Shown here one piece after another: positions 11,079-21,755 of a stretch of 64,000 bases of DNA. The notes beneath the pieces were generated by a model. The model had not been told where the DNA came from. It saw only the letters and a list, made by a program, of their open reading frames with translations, and ran no database searches. The stretch covers positions 18,479,835 to 18,543,834 of the forward strand of contig NC_003076.8 in the NCBI RefSeq assembly GCF_000001735.4, in the 5' to 3' direction. The stretch comes from Arabidopsis thaliana (taxonomy: Eukaryota > Streptophyta > Magnoliopsida > Brassicales > Brassicaceae). The number at the start of each line of letters is the position of its first letter. Within the stretch, counting starts at the first letter, position 1. Both the position numbers and the translations under genes were made by a program.

Positions 11079-14000
11079 TTATTCTTCTCTTCTTCTTACT
11101 CCCATTCTTCCCCGAAGCTCTTCAAACACTTCACGTTTCACAGCCTTAGTCATGATGTCTGCAACTTGGTCTGTAGTAGTACAATAGTCAAGTCTAATAG
11201 TTCCTTCCTTCACCAACTCTCTGAGAAAATGATACCTCACATGAATGTGCTTACTTCTTCCATGTAGTACAGGATTCTTTGACAACTTTATGGTGGAGCT
11301 GTTATCACAGAACACAAGTGTGCCTCCTTCTTGTCTGCAGCCAATCTCCTCCAAAACGTTTCTGAGCCATACCGCTTGACACGCACCATAAGAAGCTGAC
11401 ACAAACTCTGCTTCCGTTGTTGATAATGTCACAATTGGTTGCTTCTTAGATGCCCAAGCTATAGCTCCTCCACCTAACATGAACACATAACCAGAGGTGC
11501 TCTTTCTGTCATCGACGTCACCGGCATAATCACTATCAACGAAGCCAACCAACTCTGTAGCACCACCACGTTCATATTGAATCCCGAGATCCAACGTACC
11601 TTGAACGTACCTCAAGATTCTCTTCACAGCCAACAAGTGTTGCTCATTTGGACTTTCCATGTACCTACTAACTAGATTTACAGAGAAAATCAAGTCTGGT
11701 CGAGTGGTGGTTAGGTACCTTAAGCTCCCAATGAGTTGCTTAAACTCAGTTGGATCAACAGCATCACCAGCTCCAGCTTTTGTTAACTTCTGTCCGGGCA
11801 CAATTGGATTCTTGACTGAATTACATCCCTCCATTCCATACTTCTTAATGATTTCTGCAGCATACTTTCTTTGGTTGATGAAAATACCTCTTTCATCTTG
11901 TATGACCTCAACTCCCAAGAAGTACTTCATCTTTCCAAGATCAGTCATAGCAAATTCCTCCATCATAGAATTTTTAAACCCTTCAATCATCTCCATCGAG
12001 CTTCCTGTGTAAATAAGATCATCCACATACACACTTACCACCAAGAAGTCACTTCTCTCTTTCTTCACGAACAGTGTATGTTCACAGTAGCACTTTTCGA
12101 ACCCTTCTTTACCAAAGAATTCTTCTATACGGCTGTACCAAGCTCTTGGAGCTTGTTTTAGGCCATATAAGGCCTTCTTCAATTTGTACACCTTGCTGGA
12201 TTCTTCTTCCACTTCGAATCCCTTAGGCTGCTCAACAAACACATCTTCCTTTAGGTCTCCATGCAAAAACGCACTTTTCACATCTAGTTGAAAAACACTC
12301 CATCCTTTCTCTGCAGCTAAGCCAAGAATCAATCTGATAGTATCCCACTTAGCTACTGGTGCAAATACCTCATAGAAATCCACTCCATATCTCTGATGAT
12401 AGCCCTTTGCAACCAGTCTTGCTTTAAACTTATCAACTTCTCCTTTCTCATTGAATTTAGTCTTGAAAATCCACTTCAGCCCAATCACCTTTGCTTCTTC
12501 AGGTAATTCAACTAACTCCCATGTGTTATTCTCTTCTATGGAGGTTATCTCTGCTTCCATCGCCTTTCTCCACACCTCTAATTGAGCCGCTTCTTCAAAG
12601 CAAACCGGATCACCTGGTCCAATGAACAACGCAAGAACTTCATCTTCTTCATCTTGTGTTATGAGCACCCGGGCGTTTCCAACAACATAATCTTTCATCC
12701 AAACTGGTTGTTGTCTCTGTCTAACACCTCCTGTTCCAACAGCCGGGAGATTTTGATGAACCGTTTCTGCTACCGTTTCTTCTTCTTCTTCTGTTTCCTC
12801 TTGATCTTGTTGCCCGTTGTGGTTTATTTCTGGACCCTCTTCTCCTGCAGGTTCATGATCAGAATTGTCCCACACAAGTTCTTCCTCCAGCGACTTATCT
12901 TCCCATTCCCAGCCTCTTTCTTCGTCAAACTGAACATCCCGACTAATCAATATTTTTCCTGTTGCAGGGTCATAGAGACGATAGGCTTTGGATTCCTTGC
13001 TTACACCGAACATCACACATTTGATGCTTTTCTCATCAAGCTTGATTCTTTTCTGGTACGGGACAAGAGCATATGCTAGGCTGCCAAATATTCTTAGATG
13101 CTCAACTGATGGTTTCCAGCTACTCCACTTCTCTTCCGGAGTTATGTCATTTAAAGCCTTTGACGGACTCCGATTCAGTATATACACTGCATACTGAACA
13201 GCTTCAGGCCAGAACTTTCTTGGCACTGACATCTCCATTAACATACACCGCGTCATGTTCATCACGCTCCGATTCTTTCTTTCTGCGACCCCGTTTTGTT
13301 GTGGCGTATATGCTGCGGTGAGTTGTCTCTTGATTCCAAATTCCTTGCAGTACTCGTCAAACTCCCTCGAATTATATTCTCCTCCTCTGTCTGACCGCAA
13401 ACATACCAATTTTTTTCCTGATTCTCTTTCGACTTCAGCCTTAAATTCCTTGAAGAACTGAAATGTTTCTGACTTCTCCGACAACAAATAAGTCCAACAC
13501 TTCCGGCTAAAGTCATCTATAAAGTTCAAAATGTACCTTTTCCCACTGGTTGATGCAGGATTTATCGGTCCACAAATGTCTGTGTGAACAAGCTGCAGAA
13601 CCTGAGTTGATTTCCACGCACTCTCCTTTGGAATTGACTCTCGGATTTGCTTACCCTTTAAGCATATATCGCAAACTGCTTCTTCTTCTCCAAGATCAAA
13701 CTTTGGTAAGCCTTTTACCATCTCTTTTTCAGCTAGCGATCTCAAGCCTTGATGGTTGAGATGTCCAAATCTCTTGTGCCACATATTGTTAGCTTTGCCG
13801 ATCACTTGAAGGCATCTTGTTTCTTCAGTCTCCTTTGACTTTTTCACAGCTGCAAAAACCACAAACATGCGATTTTTTGTCATCGTTGAGTGCATCACCA
13901 TTCTCTTCTCTGTTTTGTGCCACACTTCACACACATCACCTTCAATGATGAATCTTAACCCTTTTTGTTGTAGTTGACCCACGCTAAAGAGGTTATTCTT

Positions 14001-15083
14001 CAACCCTGGCACAAAGTACACATCTGAGATCACTTGAATTCTTCCATCAACTTCAAGTCTCAGCTTTCCCTTTCCTTCTACCGCCATTCTTCGATCATCT
14101 CCTAGTCTCACGTTCTGCTTAAAACCACTATCCAACTCGAGGAACCACTCTCTTGTACCGCACATGTGGTTACTGCATCCCGAGTCCAAGAACCAAATTT
14201 GTTTCTCTTCATCACCAATCTGTTCTACATGAGCCATGAGAAGCAGATCTTCCTCCATCTCAACATAATTCGCTTCTTTCTCCCAACTTGGACACTCCGC
14301 CTTGTAATGTCCCATCTTGTGGCACTTGAAACACTCTACCGTGTCTCTGTTCACATAGCCACGCCCTCTTCCTTGGTAACCCCCTCTACCTCTTCCTCGG
14401 CTTGGACTTCCTCCTCTGCCTCTTCCTCCATCCGGTCTCCATTGAGTTTCAGCTTTTAACACTCTCTCTTCCACATCATGTCTACTCAAGTTCTGCTCAT
14501 GCACCATTAAAGAACTTTGAAGCCCATCCACCGTAAGCTCCTTGATGTTGTTAGACTCTTCTATAGCACACACAACGTATGTGAATTTTTCGACCAATGT
14601 TCTCAGAATTTTCTCCACTACTTTGGAGTCTGGCATGTCTTCTCCCAGATTCCGCATATCATTAGTGATTTCCATCACTCTTGAGAAGTAACCCGTGATT
14701 GTTTCTCCAATCTTCATCTCAAGAACTTCAAAGCTTCTCCGTAACCTCTGCAGTTGAGCGCTTTGAACCCTATCATTCCCTTGATATTTCCTTTTCATTG
14801 ACTCCCACAAGTCCTTCGACGTCTCCTTCTGCAGAATCGTCTTGAGAATCGTCTTATCTATTGATGCAAATAGATAGTTCTTCACTTTGTGGTCCTTCAC
14901 CGTCTTCTCCGCCAACTCTGTTCTTTGCGCTCCGGTGAGGATCACGTTTCTCTCCGGCCTTGGAATTCCCGTCTCAATGATATCCCACCACTCCTTTGAT
15001 CTTATCAGATTCTCCATGAGCATAGCCCAATGCTCATAATCACCATCGAATTTTGGTATGATCACCGACTCCTTTTCACTCAT
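11079..15083 (-). CDS. Copia gag-pol polyprotein, intact
   Basis: One uninterrupted frame of 1,334 codons from MSEKESVIIPKFDGDYEHW. Domains in order (approximate residues): Gag/UBN2 capsid region 1-230; CCHC zinc knuckle CFKCHKMGHYKAEC near 250; aspartic protease with DSGCSNHM near 300; integrase zinc region HKRFGHLNH...CDICLKGK at 430-480; integrase core from HTDICGP near 497, with DDFS, SDRGGEY and NGVAERKN; reverse transcriptase with YVDDLIYTG near 1017; RNase H with FVDSDYAGD near 1180 and the closing HIHVRYHFLREL. The protease-integrase-RT-RNase H order defines Ty1/copia. The frame extends upstream to 15164 inside the 5' LTR, but the ATG at 15083 lies downstream of the primer-binding site and starts the conserved Gag sequence. 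No stop or missing catalytic residue seen. Confidence 0.95.
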   Translation of the reverse strand: MSEKESVIIPKFDGDYEHWAMLMENLIRSKEWWDIIETGIPRPERNVILTGAQRTELAEKTVKDHKVKNYLFASIDKTILKTILQKETSKDLWESMKRKYQGNDRVQSAQLQRLRRSFEVLEMKIGETITGYFSRVMEITNDMRNLGEDMPDSKVVEKILRTLVEKFTYVVCAIEESNNIKELTVDGLQSSLMVHEQNLSRHDVEERVLKAETQWRPDGGRGRGGSPSRGRGRGGYQGRGRGYVNRDTVECFKCHKMGHYKAECPSWEKEANYVEMEEDLLLMAHVEQIGDEEKQIWFLDSGCSNHMCGTREWFLELDSGFKQNVRLGDDRRMAVEGKGKLRLEVDGRIQVISDVYFVPGLKNNLFSVGQLQQKGLRFIIEGDVCEVWHKTEKRMVMHSTMTKNRMFVVFAAVKKSKETEETRCLQVIGKANNMWHKRFGHLNHQGLRSLAEKEMVKGLPKFDLGEEEAVCDICLKGKQIRESIPKESAWKSTQVLQLVHTDICGPINPASTSGKRYILNFIDDFSRKCWTYLLSEKSETFQFFKEFKAEVERESGKKLVCLRSDRGGEYNSREFDEYCKEFGIKRQLTAAYTPQQNGVAERKNRSVMNMTRCMLMEMSVPRKFWPEAVQYAVYILNRSPSKALNDITPEEKWSSWKPSVEHLRIFGSLAYALVPYQKRIKLDEKSIKCVMFGVSKESKAYRLYDPATGKILISRDVQFDEERGWEWEDKSLEEELVWDNSDHEPAGEEGPEINHNGQQDQEETEEEEETVAETVHQNLPAVGTGGVRQRQQPVWMKDYVVGNARVLITQDEEDEVLALFIGPGDPVCFEEAAQLEVWRKAMEAEITSIEENNTWELVELPEEAKVIGLKWIFKTKFNEKGEVDKFKARLVAKGYHQRYGVDFYEVFAPVAKWDTIRLILGLAAEKGWSVFQLDVKSAFLHGDLKEDVFVEQPKGFEVEEESSKVYKLKKALYGLKQAPRAWYSRIEEFFGKEGFEKCYCEHTLFVKKERSDFLVVSVYVDDLIYTGSSMEMIEGFKNSMMEEFAMTDLGKMKYFLGVEVIQDERGIFINQRKYAAEIIKKYGMEGCNSVKNPIVPGQKLTKAGAGDAVDPTEFKQLIGSLRYLTTTRPDLIFSVNLVSRYMESPNEQHLLAVKRILRYVQGTLDLGIQYERGGATELVGFVDSDYAGDVDDRKSTSGYVFMLGGGAIAWASKKQPIVTLSTTEAEFVSASYGACQAVWLRNVLEEIGCRQEGGTLVFCDNSSTIKLSKNPVLHGRSKHIHVRYHFLRELVKEGTIRLDYCTTTDQVADIMTKAVKREVFEELRGRMGVRRREE

Positions 15084-15115
15084 GGTGTTTCTCTTTTGTA
15101 CCAAGCTCGTGACAA

Positions 15116-15127
15116 GCTCTGATACCA
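15116..15127 (-). other. Primer-binding site (initiator tRNA-Met)
   Basis: On the element strand the bases after the 5' LTR read G then TGGTATCAGAGC. This is the standard complement to the 3' end of plant initiator tRNA-Met, used to prime minus-strand cDNA synthesis. Confidence 0.92.
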
Positions 15128-15128
15128 C

Positions 15129-15399
15129 TGTTGTTTTATCAAATCTCACTTTAAGGAAAAACAAAGATTTGCAAGAACAGATACTGAAAAACTCTTACTT
15201 GCATTGAATTCAGATTAGTCAATAAATAGACTTTACAAAGAAAGCAACTGAAGCTACGAAACTCTCGCAACTAAACTAATGTCACGATTCTTTCTCCTAC
15301 AAAGGTGGAGACTTATTCAAAACTAGAAAAACCAATAAAGTTGCAGAACCAACACAAAGATGCAGGCCCAAATCCAAACCGATTGGGCTTTATTCTTCA
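15129..15399 (-). repeat. 5' LTR of copia element
   Basis: 271 bp, matching the 3' LTR at 10774-11044. It contains the element promoter by position. The target-site duplication AAAAC follows at 15400-15404. Confidence 0.95.
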
Positions 15400-15404
15400 A
15401 AAAC

Positions 15405-15639
15405 CATAAGGAACATTAGCAAACTTAATAACCTACCTGGTGGAACCTGCAGATTAATTGGTAACAACTTGTCTTGTGGGAAGGTTGTTAAAGGGTGAGG
15501 TCTTGAGTTCGAGGAACGTCAAGCGCACCAATAACCTACATGTGGGGCAAAAGGGCCCATAAGAGAGAAGTTAGGGTTGATGCGCTGCAGCTCTAACTGG
15601 GTCTACGAGTGAGTTGTTACAAATTTGTTAATTCAAGAG
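15405..15639. other. Unassigned sequence between intact copia and gag fossil
   Basis: No protein-coding signal. A stretch at 15455-15530 (GATTAATTGGTAACAACTTG, then GAGTTCGAGGAACG) loosely resembles pol III A- and B-box sequences, so it may be SINE- or tRNA-derived debris. The similarity is weak. Confidence 0.3.
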
Positions 15640-16245
15640 GTATTTTCCCGACAAATTCAGCGGAAATGTATTTAAAATGTGGCAAAAGAAGATGTTTTTC
15701 TATCTTACAGTGCTTAAGCTGAGCCAATACACACGTGAGAATAAACCTATTCTCCTAGCAGATAACACTGACCCTCGTGCGCTTGGGAGCATCCACGTTG
15801 AGAATATGGTGATTTCTACATCCAAAGTCGCCTTTCCGATATGCTGAACAATATGTATCATAATGTCAAGACTTAGAAGGAGTTGTGGGATTCTCTTGAC
15901 AAGAAAGTATCGCACCGAAGAAGCTGGATCTCAAAAATAAGCGGTGGACTCACGACTATTGATGGAGAAAATTGAGGAGTTGACTAATCCCCTCCATGAG
16001 ATACATGCTGAAGGGAGGAGACTATCAAGTCACTTTTTTTAATTGAAAATTTCGTTATGGCTGGACCAACTCCAAAACTATTTCAAGTTTGAAGCAAAAG
16101 TGGATGAGTTTTCAAGACTCGATCTTTAGGCTCCTTGTTGAGTCAACGAACCGGAGACAAATAGGAGTTGGTGTACAAATTCGCAAATTTAACTCGAATA
16201 TGAGCATCAAACCCAAAAACAAGGAAAATGGCAAACAAGGGATAG
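15640..16245 (+). pseudogene. Degenerate copia-type gag fragment
   Basis: Plus-strand relic of a retrotransposon gag unrelated in orientation and sequence to the intact element next door. Recognisable stretches occur in shifting frames: FSGNVFKMWQKKMFFYL (from about 15657), LSQYTRENKPILLADNTDP, a KELWDSLDKK-like segment near 15880, YRTEEAGSQK near 15907, and LHEIHAEGRRLS near 15995. These match the usual order of the UBN2/gag domain in one copia lineage. At least two stops and several frame changes make it dead. No LTRs or pol were found. Confidence 0.75.
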
Positions 16246-16286
16246 ACTCCTATTTGTTTTCCTTGTTTGCCATTTTCCTTGTTTTT
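16215..16286. repeat. 26-bp perfect inverted repeat with 20-nt loop
   Basis: Arms 16215-16240 and 16261-16286 are exact reverse complements; the loop is 16241-16260. The left arm lies at the end of the gag fossil. It would form a long perfect RNA or DNA hairpin. Confidence 0.9.
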
Positions 16287-16562
16287 TGGACCCAAATTTT
16301 AGTCATTTTTGCTTCCCAACAACCTATCTAGTATCTATACTTCAACTTGTAAAAATCACCATTTTATGAATTTAAGACAGAACATAACCCAACCAGCTCC
16401 AAATAGAAAAATTAGTAATCATTTACTCAAAAATGTAATAATATTAGCGTGTTAATCTGAAGACAGCTTCTCATCTACTATGCTCCTTCAATCAAAATTA
16501 GCAGTTATTTACGCTCAAAAAAGAGAACTGAATGAACTCAACAACACCGATAATGTATGTGT

Positions 16563-19500
16563 TCATATAGTATTGTCACCTAAGAAGGCGAAAACCCGTT
16601 TCTTGAAAATGCGGGCTAAATCCATGATTTCGGTATTCCTCATTCTCTCAACACTGCTTTCAGGTTTTCCAAGTAAGTTTCTTTTACGGGATAATCTTGT
16701 GGCTGCATCAACCGTTAGACTCGCCATGTCTCTGCTCGTTGTTAGTTCCTTTAGAATAGTAGCAGAGCTTGACAAGCCAGAGACAAGTCTGTTTAGTAAT
16801 ATCAATATCTCTCTCATCAATAGTGTTCTGCGCCAGTAAAACAAATAGATTTTTGTAAGTCACTAGATTAAATTTTCTATTTGTAAATCACCTCGGTGTA
16901 GAATAAACCTTGCTTTGAAGATTTCCGCTTTTGGATGAAATTCTGTTGATTCCGAGTCTATTTCAGCAACTAAAAGATGAAGTATCAGCATTAAGAAGCT
17001 GCTGTCTTGAGGTAGCTTGTGACTTGAGAGTAGTTCATAGCCAGAGTTTCCTGAAGAAGCTGCTAGAGCCAAGATCATTATTACATTCCTACACAGTTCC
17101 AGATCCTGAAAATCAAATAAACCGAAAGCTGTGTTAAATAATCCAATTGCAGTACACTACTTAACACGAGGGTTTTTTTTCCGGTTTTTTAATTACCTCT
17201 GATGTCTTTCTGGGAGAAGTCAAACAATCTGCTAAGCCTTCAAAGATCTTACCAAATGCTTCCAAAGCAAAGAAATTTCCTTCACTATCGTTTTCAGTAT
17301 CAGAGGAGTTCTTTTCCTCATGGAGAGAATCAAATGTATCGTATAGTTTAGGACCTTTGAACCGAAAATAAAGAATATATTAGAGAAGAAAGAAACGCAA
17401 CTTTGGCGAAGATGGCTTCATCATAAAACCAAGAAATATGATCTTCAAGTAAGTACTTACAGTTGAGTAGCAAGTAAAAAAGATGAATAGCTTCTTTCCG
17501 TACATGTAAGCCACCTTCTTTTCTTAAAAGTAATGAAATGCTTTCAAACACTTCCTTGGAGACAAAACTGGCCAATGAAAAGAATTTAACGTTATATGAA
17601 TGCAGATGTTCATATGAACAGACAAAGAAAACGGTTTTGAGTGCTTACCTTTCTCTAGCAGTATAAGCATCGGTGCTCATCACGATTATGTTCATTATCG
17701 ACAATGCTTCCTGTTTCACATCCTGTTCGGTTCTTTTACTAGCAATTTGATTCATCAATTTAAACAGAGAATGCCAGTTTGCATCCCAACTAATAAGGGA
17801 TCATGAAAAAAAAAATCATTACAATGATGATTTATGGTTAATGTAAGAATTTAGAGTAAAGAAATATTGGAGAAAGTTAGAGAACTAATCCCAGATAGAG
17901 AGAGTAGATACCTGGCTTCAAATCTCTTTTCATCACCACATATATGTTCCAACAGCACATGTAGTACACGCAGAGATCTATGAACAAGAACGGCCTGCAC
18001 AACAGATGAATTAATCAAGTCACAAAAAAAGAGGAGAAATATAAAAAACATCCAGAAAGCTACAACTTGCAGATAAAGCTTTGAATCTCAATCCGACTTA
18101 CAGTTTCCGCTTTACAAAGATCAAGTAGTGGTTCAACCAAGGTCTTCAAATTTACAAACCCATAGCTGATCTTCAGAAGACATAGGCGGTTCAATTAGAT
18201 AGTCTGACCAATAACTTATACATCGACAAGTATAGTGTTTGAACTAAAAGCCACACCTTTGTTACTGCAGAGTATAATTGATACACTTTCTCAGATTCTA
18301 AGGCTTTAGAAGATTGTCTATCTGACGAGGTTTTGGCTTCCTGTTTGTTAAGTTCTTGAGGAGGCGTACTGATTTTCATAAAACTAAAGAGAATCTGGAG
18401 ATCTGTTGAACAAGCCAGTAGCAACTCTGAGATTAGATTTTTCCTCGGATCTTGATAATTTGAGGTGCGCCAGATGTCTAGCAGTTTCTTTGAAAGGTCA
18501 GAATGATTGGCCACATCAGCCTGAACACCAGTGGTCTTGAAGCCTGACTTAAGCCAAAGCAAAAAATAATGAATAGACAACCAAGAAATTTTGAACAAAA
18601 TAAAACTTTCAAAAGCGTCAAACTAATTATTGCCAATATCAACATTCACGTACTTCTTTTATCATCTAACGCCATCCTAGAGTCGTTTTCTCGATGATTT
18701 ACTGAAGAAGTTGCGACATCTGGTTCCCTGTTTCACAAGACTTCTTAATTAGACCACAGTTGGTGATTTGCAACAGATAAGGAAAGTGCACGTAAGCTAA
18801 TGAACGGTAAATTCAAATTCTCCAAACAGGAGATAAAAAGTGTGGGTAACCGCTTGCACCACAGTTACTCAACATTACAAAGAGTTTCACCTTCCAGCAT
18901 TGCGATTCACTAATTAAATTTGGTAAAATTGATAAGAATGCAAAATCCTGCAAATGGTTGAACCCTATCATGATATATTCTACAAAACTAGATACATACT
19001 TAAAGGCTGCTAACTAAGAATTAGATCCAAGTACATCAAAAACAATCTAAAGATCCAATTTAGATGCGTCATTTCGCCTAACAAGAAGAGAACAACATTC
19101 ACTCACAAGTCTATCCTCTTAGAAGCATGAACCGTAGAACATTGCCCTCTATTATCATCAGCACACAAGTTTCTAGACTCTGTTTCTTTGCTTTTCCCCT
19201 TCTTAAGCTGAGAACATTCTTGCTCCTGGAACAATCAAAGATAATTTCAACACTATATATACATGAAAATGGAAACTCCAATGAACTAAAAAACTCAAAG
19301 ATATGAATATACCACATCCAGCAATTGCTTCGAGACACGTTCCAGCTCCTTCTGTTTAATCAAATACCACAAAGAACAATATGAGAAACTACATCTTTGT
19401 GATCACAGAGAACGCAATAATAAAACGAAACCCTAACCTTTAAGCGATCAATTTCGAGATCTTTCTCACTATCACAGCGACGATTCGAAGTAGTCGGAGA

Positions 19501-19839
19501 GATAGGTTTAGCAGCAGTAACAACAGTAGAGTTAGAGTAATCCATTAACGCGTCATTGAAACCGCTTACTACTCTTTGAGAGAGTTCTCTCGGCGGAGAA
19601 TAGCTTAAGAAAGGATCAGGAACTTGAATTTGTTTCCGTTGTTGTCCCGCTGAGGATTGTAACTGCATAGGGTGAGATAAAGACGATGAAATCTTCGTCG
19701 ATGGCGGAGGAGCCGGTAGAAACGTTGGAAGATACGGAGGAGGTAGGGGGCGATACATATCGGCTTTTTTCAGGGTGGTTTCGATTGAATCGATGGCGAG
19801 GAGAAATTCGTCGTTAAATTCTTCATCATTTCCACTCAT
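16563..19839 (-). CDS. SUV2: SUV2, ATRIP-like DNA-damage checkpoint protein
   Basis: Multi-exon minus-strand gene. It starts at 19839 (MSGNDEEFNDEFLLAIDSIE) and ends at 16563 (...RIFKKRVFAFLGDNTI). Exon 1 encodes an acidic N-terminus, a Pro-rich stretch and the start of a coiled coil (DSEKDLEIDRLK). Later exons encode helical repeats: LISELLLACSTDLQILFSFM near 18420, AVLVHRSLRVLHVLLEHI near 17960, SKEVFESISLLLRKEGGLHV near 17530, and the final exon from 16840 (TLLMREILILLNRLVSGLSS). This matches the plant SUV2/HUS2 protein (At5g45610), the presumed ATRIP partner of ATR kinase, which acts in the nucleus in the response to replication stress and UV. It is transcribed towards the copia element, whose right edge is about 1.2 kb beyond the stop codon. 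Internal exon boundaries were not all resolved. Confidence 0.9.
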
Positions 19840-20901
19840 TCTCTTTCTCTCTATCGCTCGAATGACTGATAGCGAGTGAGTGGGAAAAGAGGCGAAATCG
19901 AAATACCCATTTAGTGAGCAGTACGCCTGACACGAATTCGGATATCCGGAACAATTGTGATATTTGTTATTCGATTGGTTTTAACGGAATATCTGATTTT
20001 GTGATTTACTTTAATTCAAAAAAATTTGGATATCTGAATTTTTATGTGATATTTTCGAATATCCATTTTGATACTGACATATTGTACATGTAAATATTAA
20101 ACAAGACTGTAAACTATATAACAATATCAGATATTCAAATTTTTCATTTAACATGCTTTCAAAATAAATTTTAAATAGCAAACATAACCGTTGTTGTTAT
20201 CACCGGTCATCAAGTTGTTGTTATCACCGGTTATCAAAATGTTATCTAATTAATTCCAAAACATAACCTAATAGATTAAATTGTCATTGATCAAAACATA
20301 ACATAAAAGAAAAATGAGCAAATAAACATCTTAACATGAAAACATAAGGTAACAACAATATACAAACTATTTATGATATCTATATTTACGGATCCATCGT
20401 AAATAATCATCTTTCGCTTTAAAGTTTTTGATGGAGCAGTCGGTAAAACTTAGGATCCAAAAAACTTTTTGTACTATTACTATTATTTATGGTTAAAATT
20501 CTCTTTTTCTTATTAACTTGATTTCTTTATGTGTTTTATATTATTTTTATAAATAATTGAAAATCATTTTTAAAATTTGCAATATTTTATTAATATTGTA
20601 AAATACCGTCATAATAAAAATTATTATGGTAAACCATAAATAAGATTATTTAGTAATCAAATGACATTGATCTAATATTTATATTTTTCTTTTCTGAAAA
20701 AAACTTTCTGGTTCGTTTCTGTTCCGGTTTTCAAAACTCTGTCCGGTCATGTGGAATGCTAAATTACAAATCCACCTTATTATAATTTAAATTACATAAA
20801 TACCCCTTAAAACTCACATATTTATACTTTGGTCCCGGTAGTTCTCTTTTCTTTTTAAATTAAAGGATTATCTGCTTAGCAAAAAAGAAGAAGAGAAAAG
20901 G
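19840..20901. other. SUV2 upstream region and intergenic
   Basis: 19840-19930 holds the SUV2 leader. Beyond it are AT-rich sequence and short near-repeats (for example TTGTTGTTATCACCGGT twice near 20190-20230). No gene recognised. Confidence 0.45.
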
Positions 20902-21652
20902 CAATGTTTTGAAACCCGACCCGGACGATGAACCGGACTACCTTCTGGGTCACCGGGTCACCGGGTCAACCGGGTTGGACCACGGGTTAATTAGTTAAAA
21001 TTTATTTAATAAATTTAATATTAATAGAAAATTTAGAGTATTTTATAATAAAAAAATTTGTAGTATTTATAAATATAAAACAAAAATAATCATATCATAT
21101 TTAATCAAATATAAAATTATATTATATTTAACAAAATATAAAATCATTTACACCCAAATATATATATATATATATAGAAAAAATCAAACAATAATAATAA
21201 AGTGGTTAAAAATTTGAAATCCAATAAATGTCTAACACCGTAACAAATATATTAGGAGATCATCAATGACATAAATAAATTAATAAAACATCGTGAATTA
21301 AAACAACTAATCTCGGTTGTCTCTCTCACCATTCGATTCAATTTTAAGGCGGTATTGTAAAGTCTTCAACAAAATCTAAAACATCAAATGAATTTAAGAA
21401 CTGAAAAAACTTCTAAAAATAATTGAATAAAGTCTAAAATCCCATATTTTATTGTAAAATCAAGAGAACTTTTTAAAACCCACACCCGGCCGGTTCAACC
21501 GGTTCACCGGGTCACGGGTTAATTGCGAGTTTTTGTGGGTTTTTTCGGTTTTGAACTTGTTGGGTTTTAGCACTAAACCCAAACCGGAAAAGTGTTCGGG
21601 TTACGGGTTAACCGGTCGGACCGGACGGTTCGGGTCGGGCGTGAAAACACTG
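20902..21652. mobile_element. Non-autonomous hAT-type transposon upstream of RPN9b
   Basis: 751-bp element with inverted ends. The left end reads CAATGTTTTGAAACCCGACC; the right end, reverse complemented, reads CAGTGTTTTCACGCCCGACC. A perfect 8-bp direct repeat AGAAAAGG flanks it (20894-20901 and 21653-21660), the target-duplication size of hAT transposons. The ends are rich in CCGG/GGGTCA-type subterminal motifs and the middle is AT-rich with no coding capacity. The right edge lies 103 bp before the RPN9b start codon. Confidence 0.88.
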
Positions 21653-21755
21653 AGAAAAGGGTTTTTTAGGATTCTTTAAACGCAGAGCTGAGCTGAGTTA
21701 CATAAGATCGAGAGAATTCGCAAACTCGTTTCTTCATTCGTCTTCGTCTTTCGCC

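Larger units (their letters stand above)
10774..15399 (-). mobile_element. Complete Ty1/copia LTR retrotransposon
   Basis: Full-length element of 4,626 bp on the minus strand. Two 271-bp LTRs (10774-11044 and 15129-15399) appear identical base for base when read side by side; each has TG..CA ends. A 5-bp target duplication AAAAC flanks it (10769-10773 and 15400-15404). A primer-binding site complementary to initiator tRNA-Met follows the 5' LTR, and a purine tract precedes the 3' LTR. A single open gag-pol frame fills the interior. Identical LTRs, a perfect duplication and an open frame point to a recent insertion that could still be active. I do not assign an ATCOPIA family number. Confidence 0.97.

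Noticed and set aside
12582-13079. 165-codon plus-strand frame
   Set aside because: Antisense shadow of the copia polyprotein.
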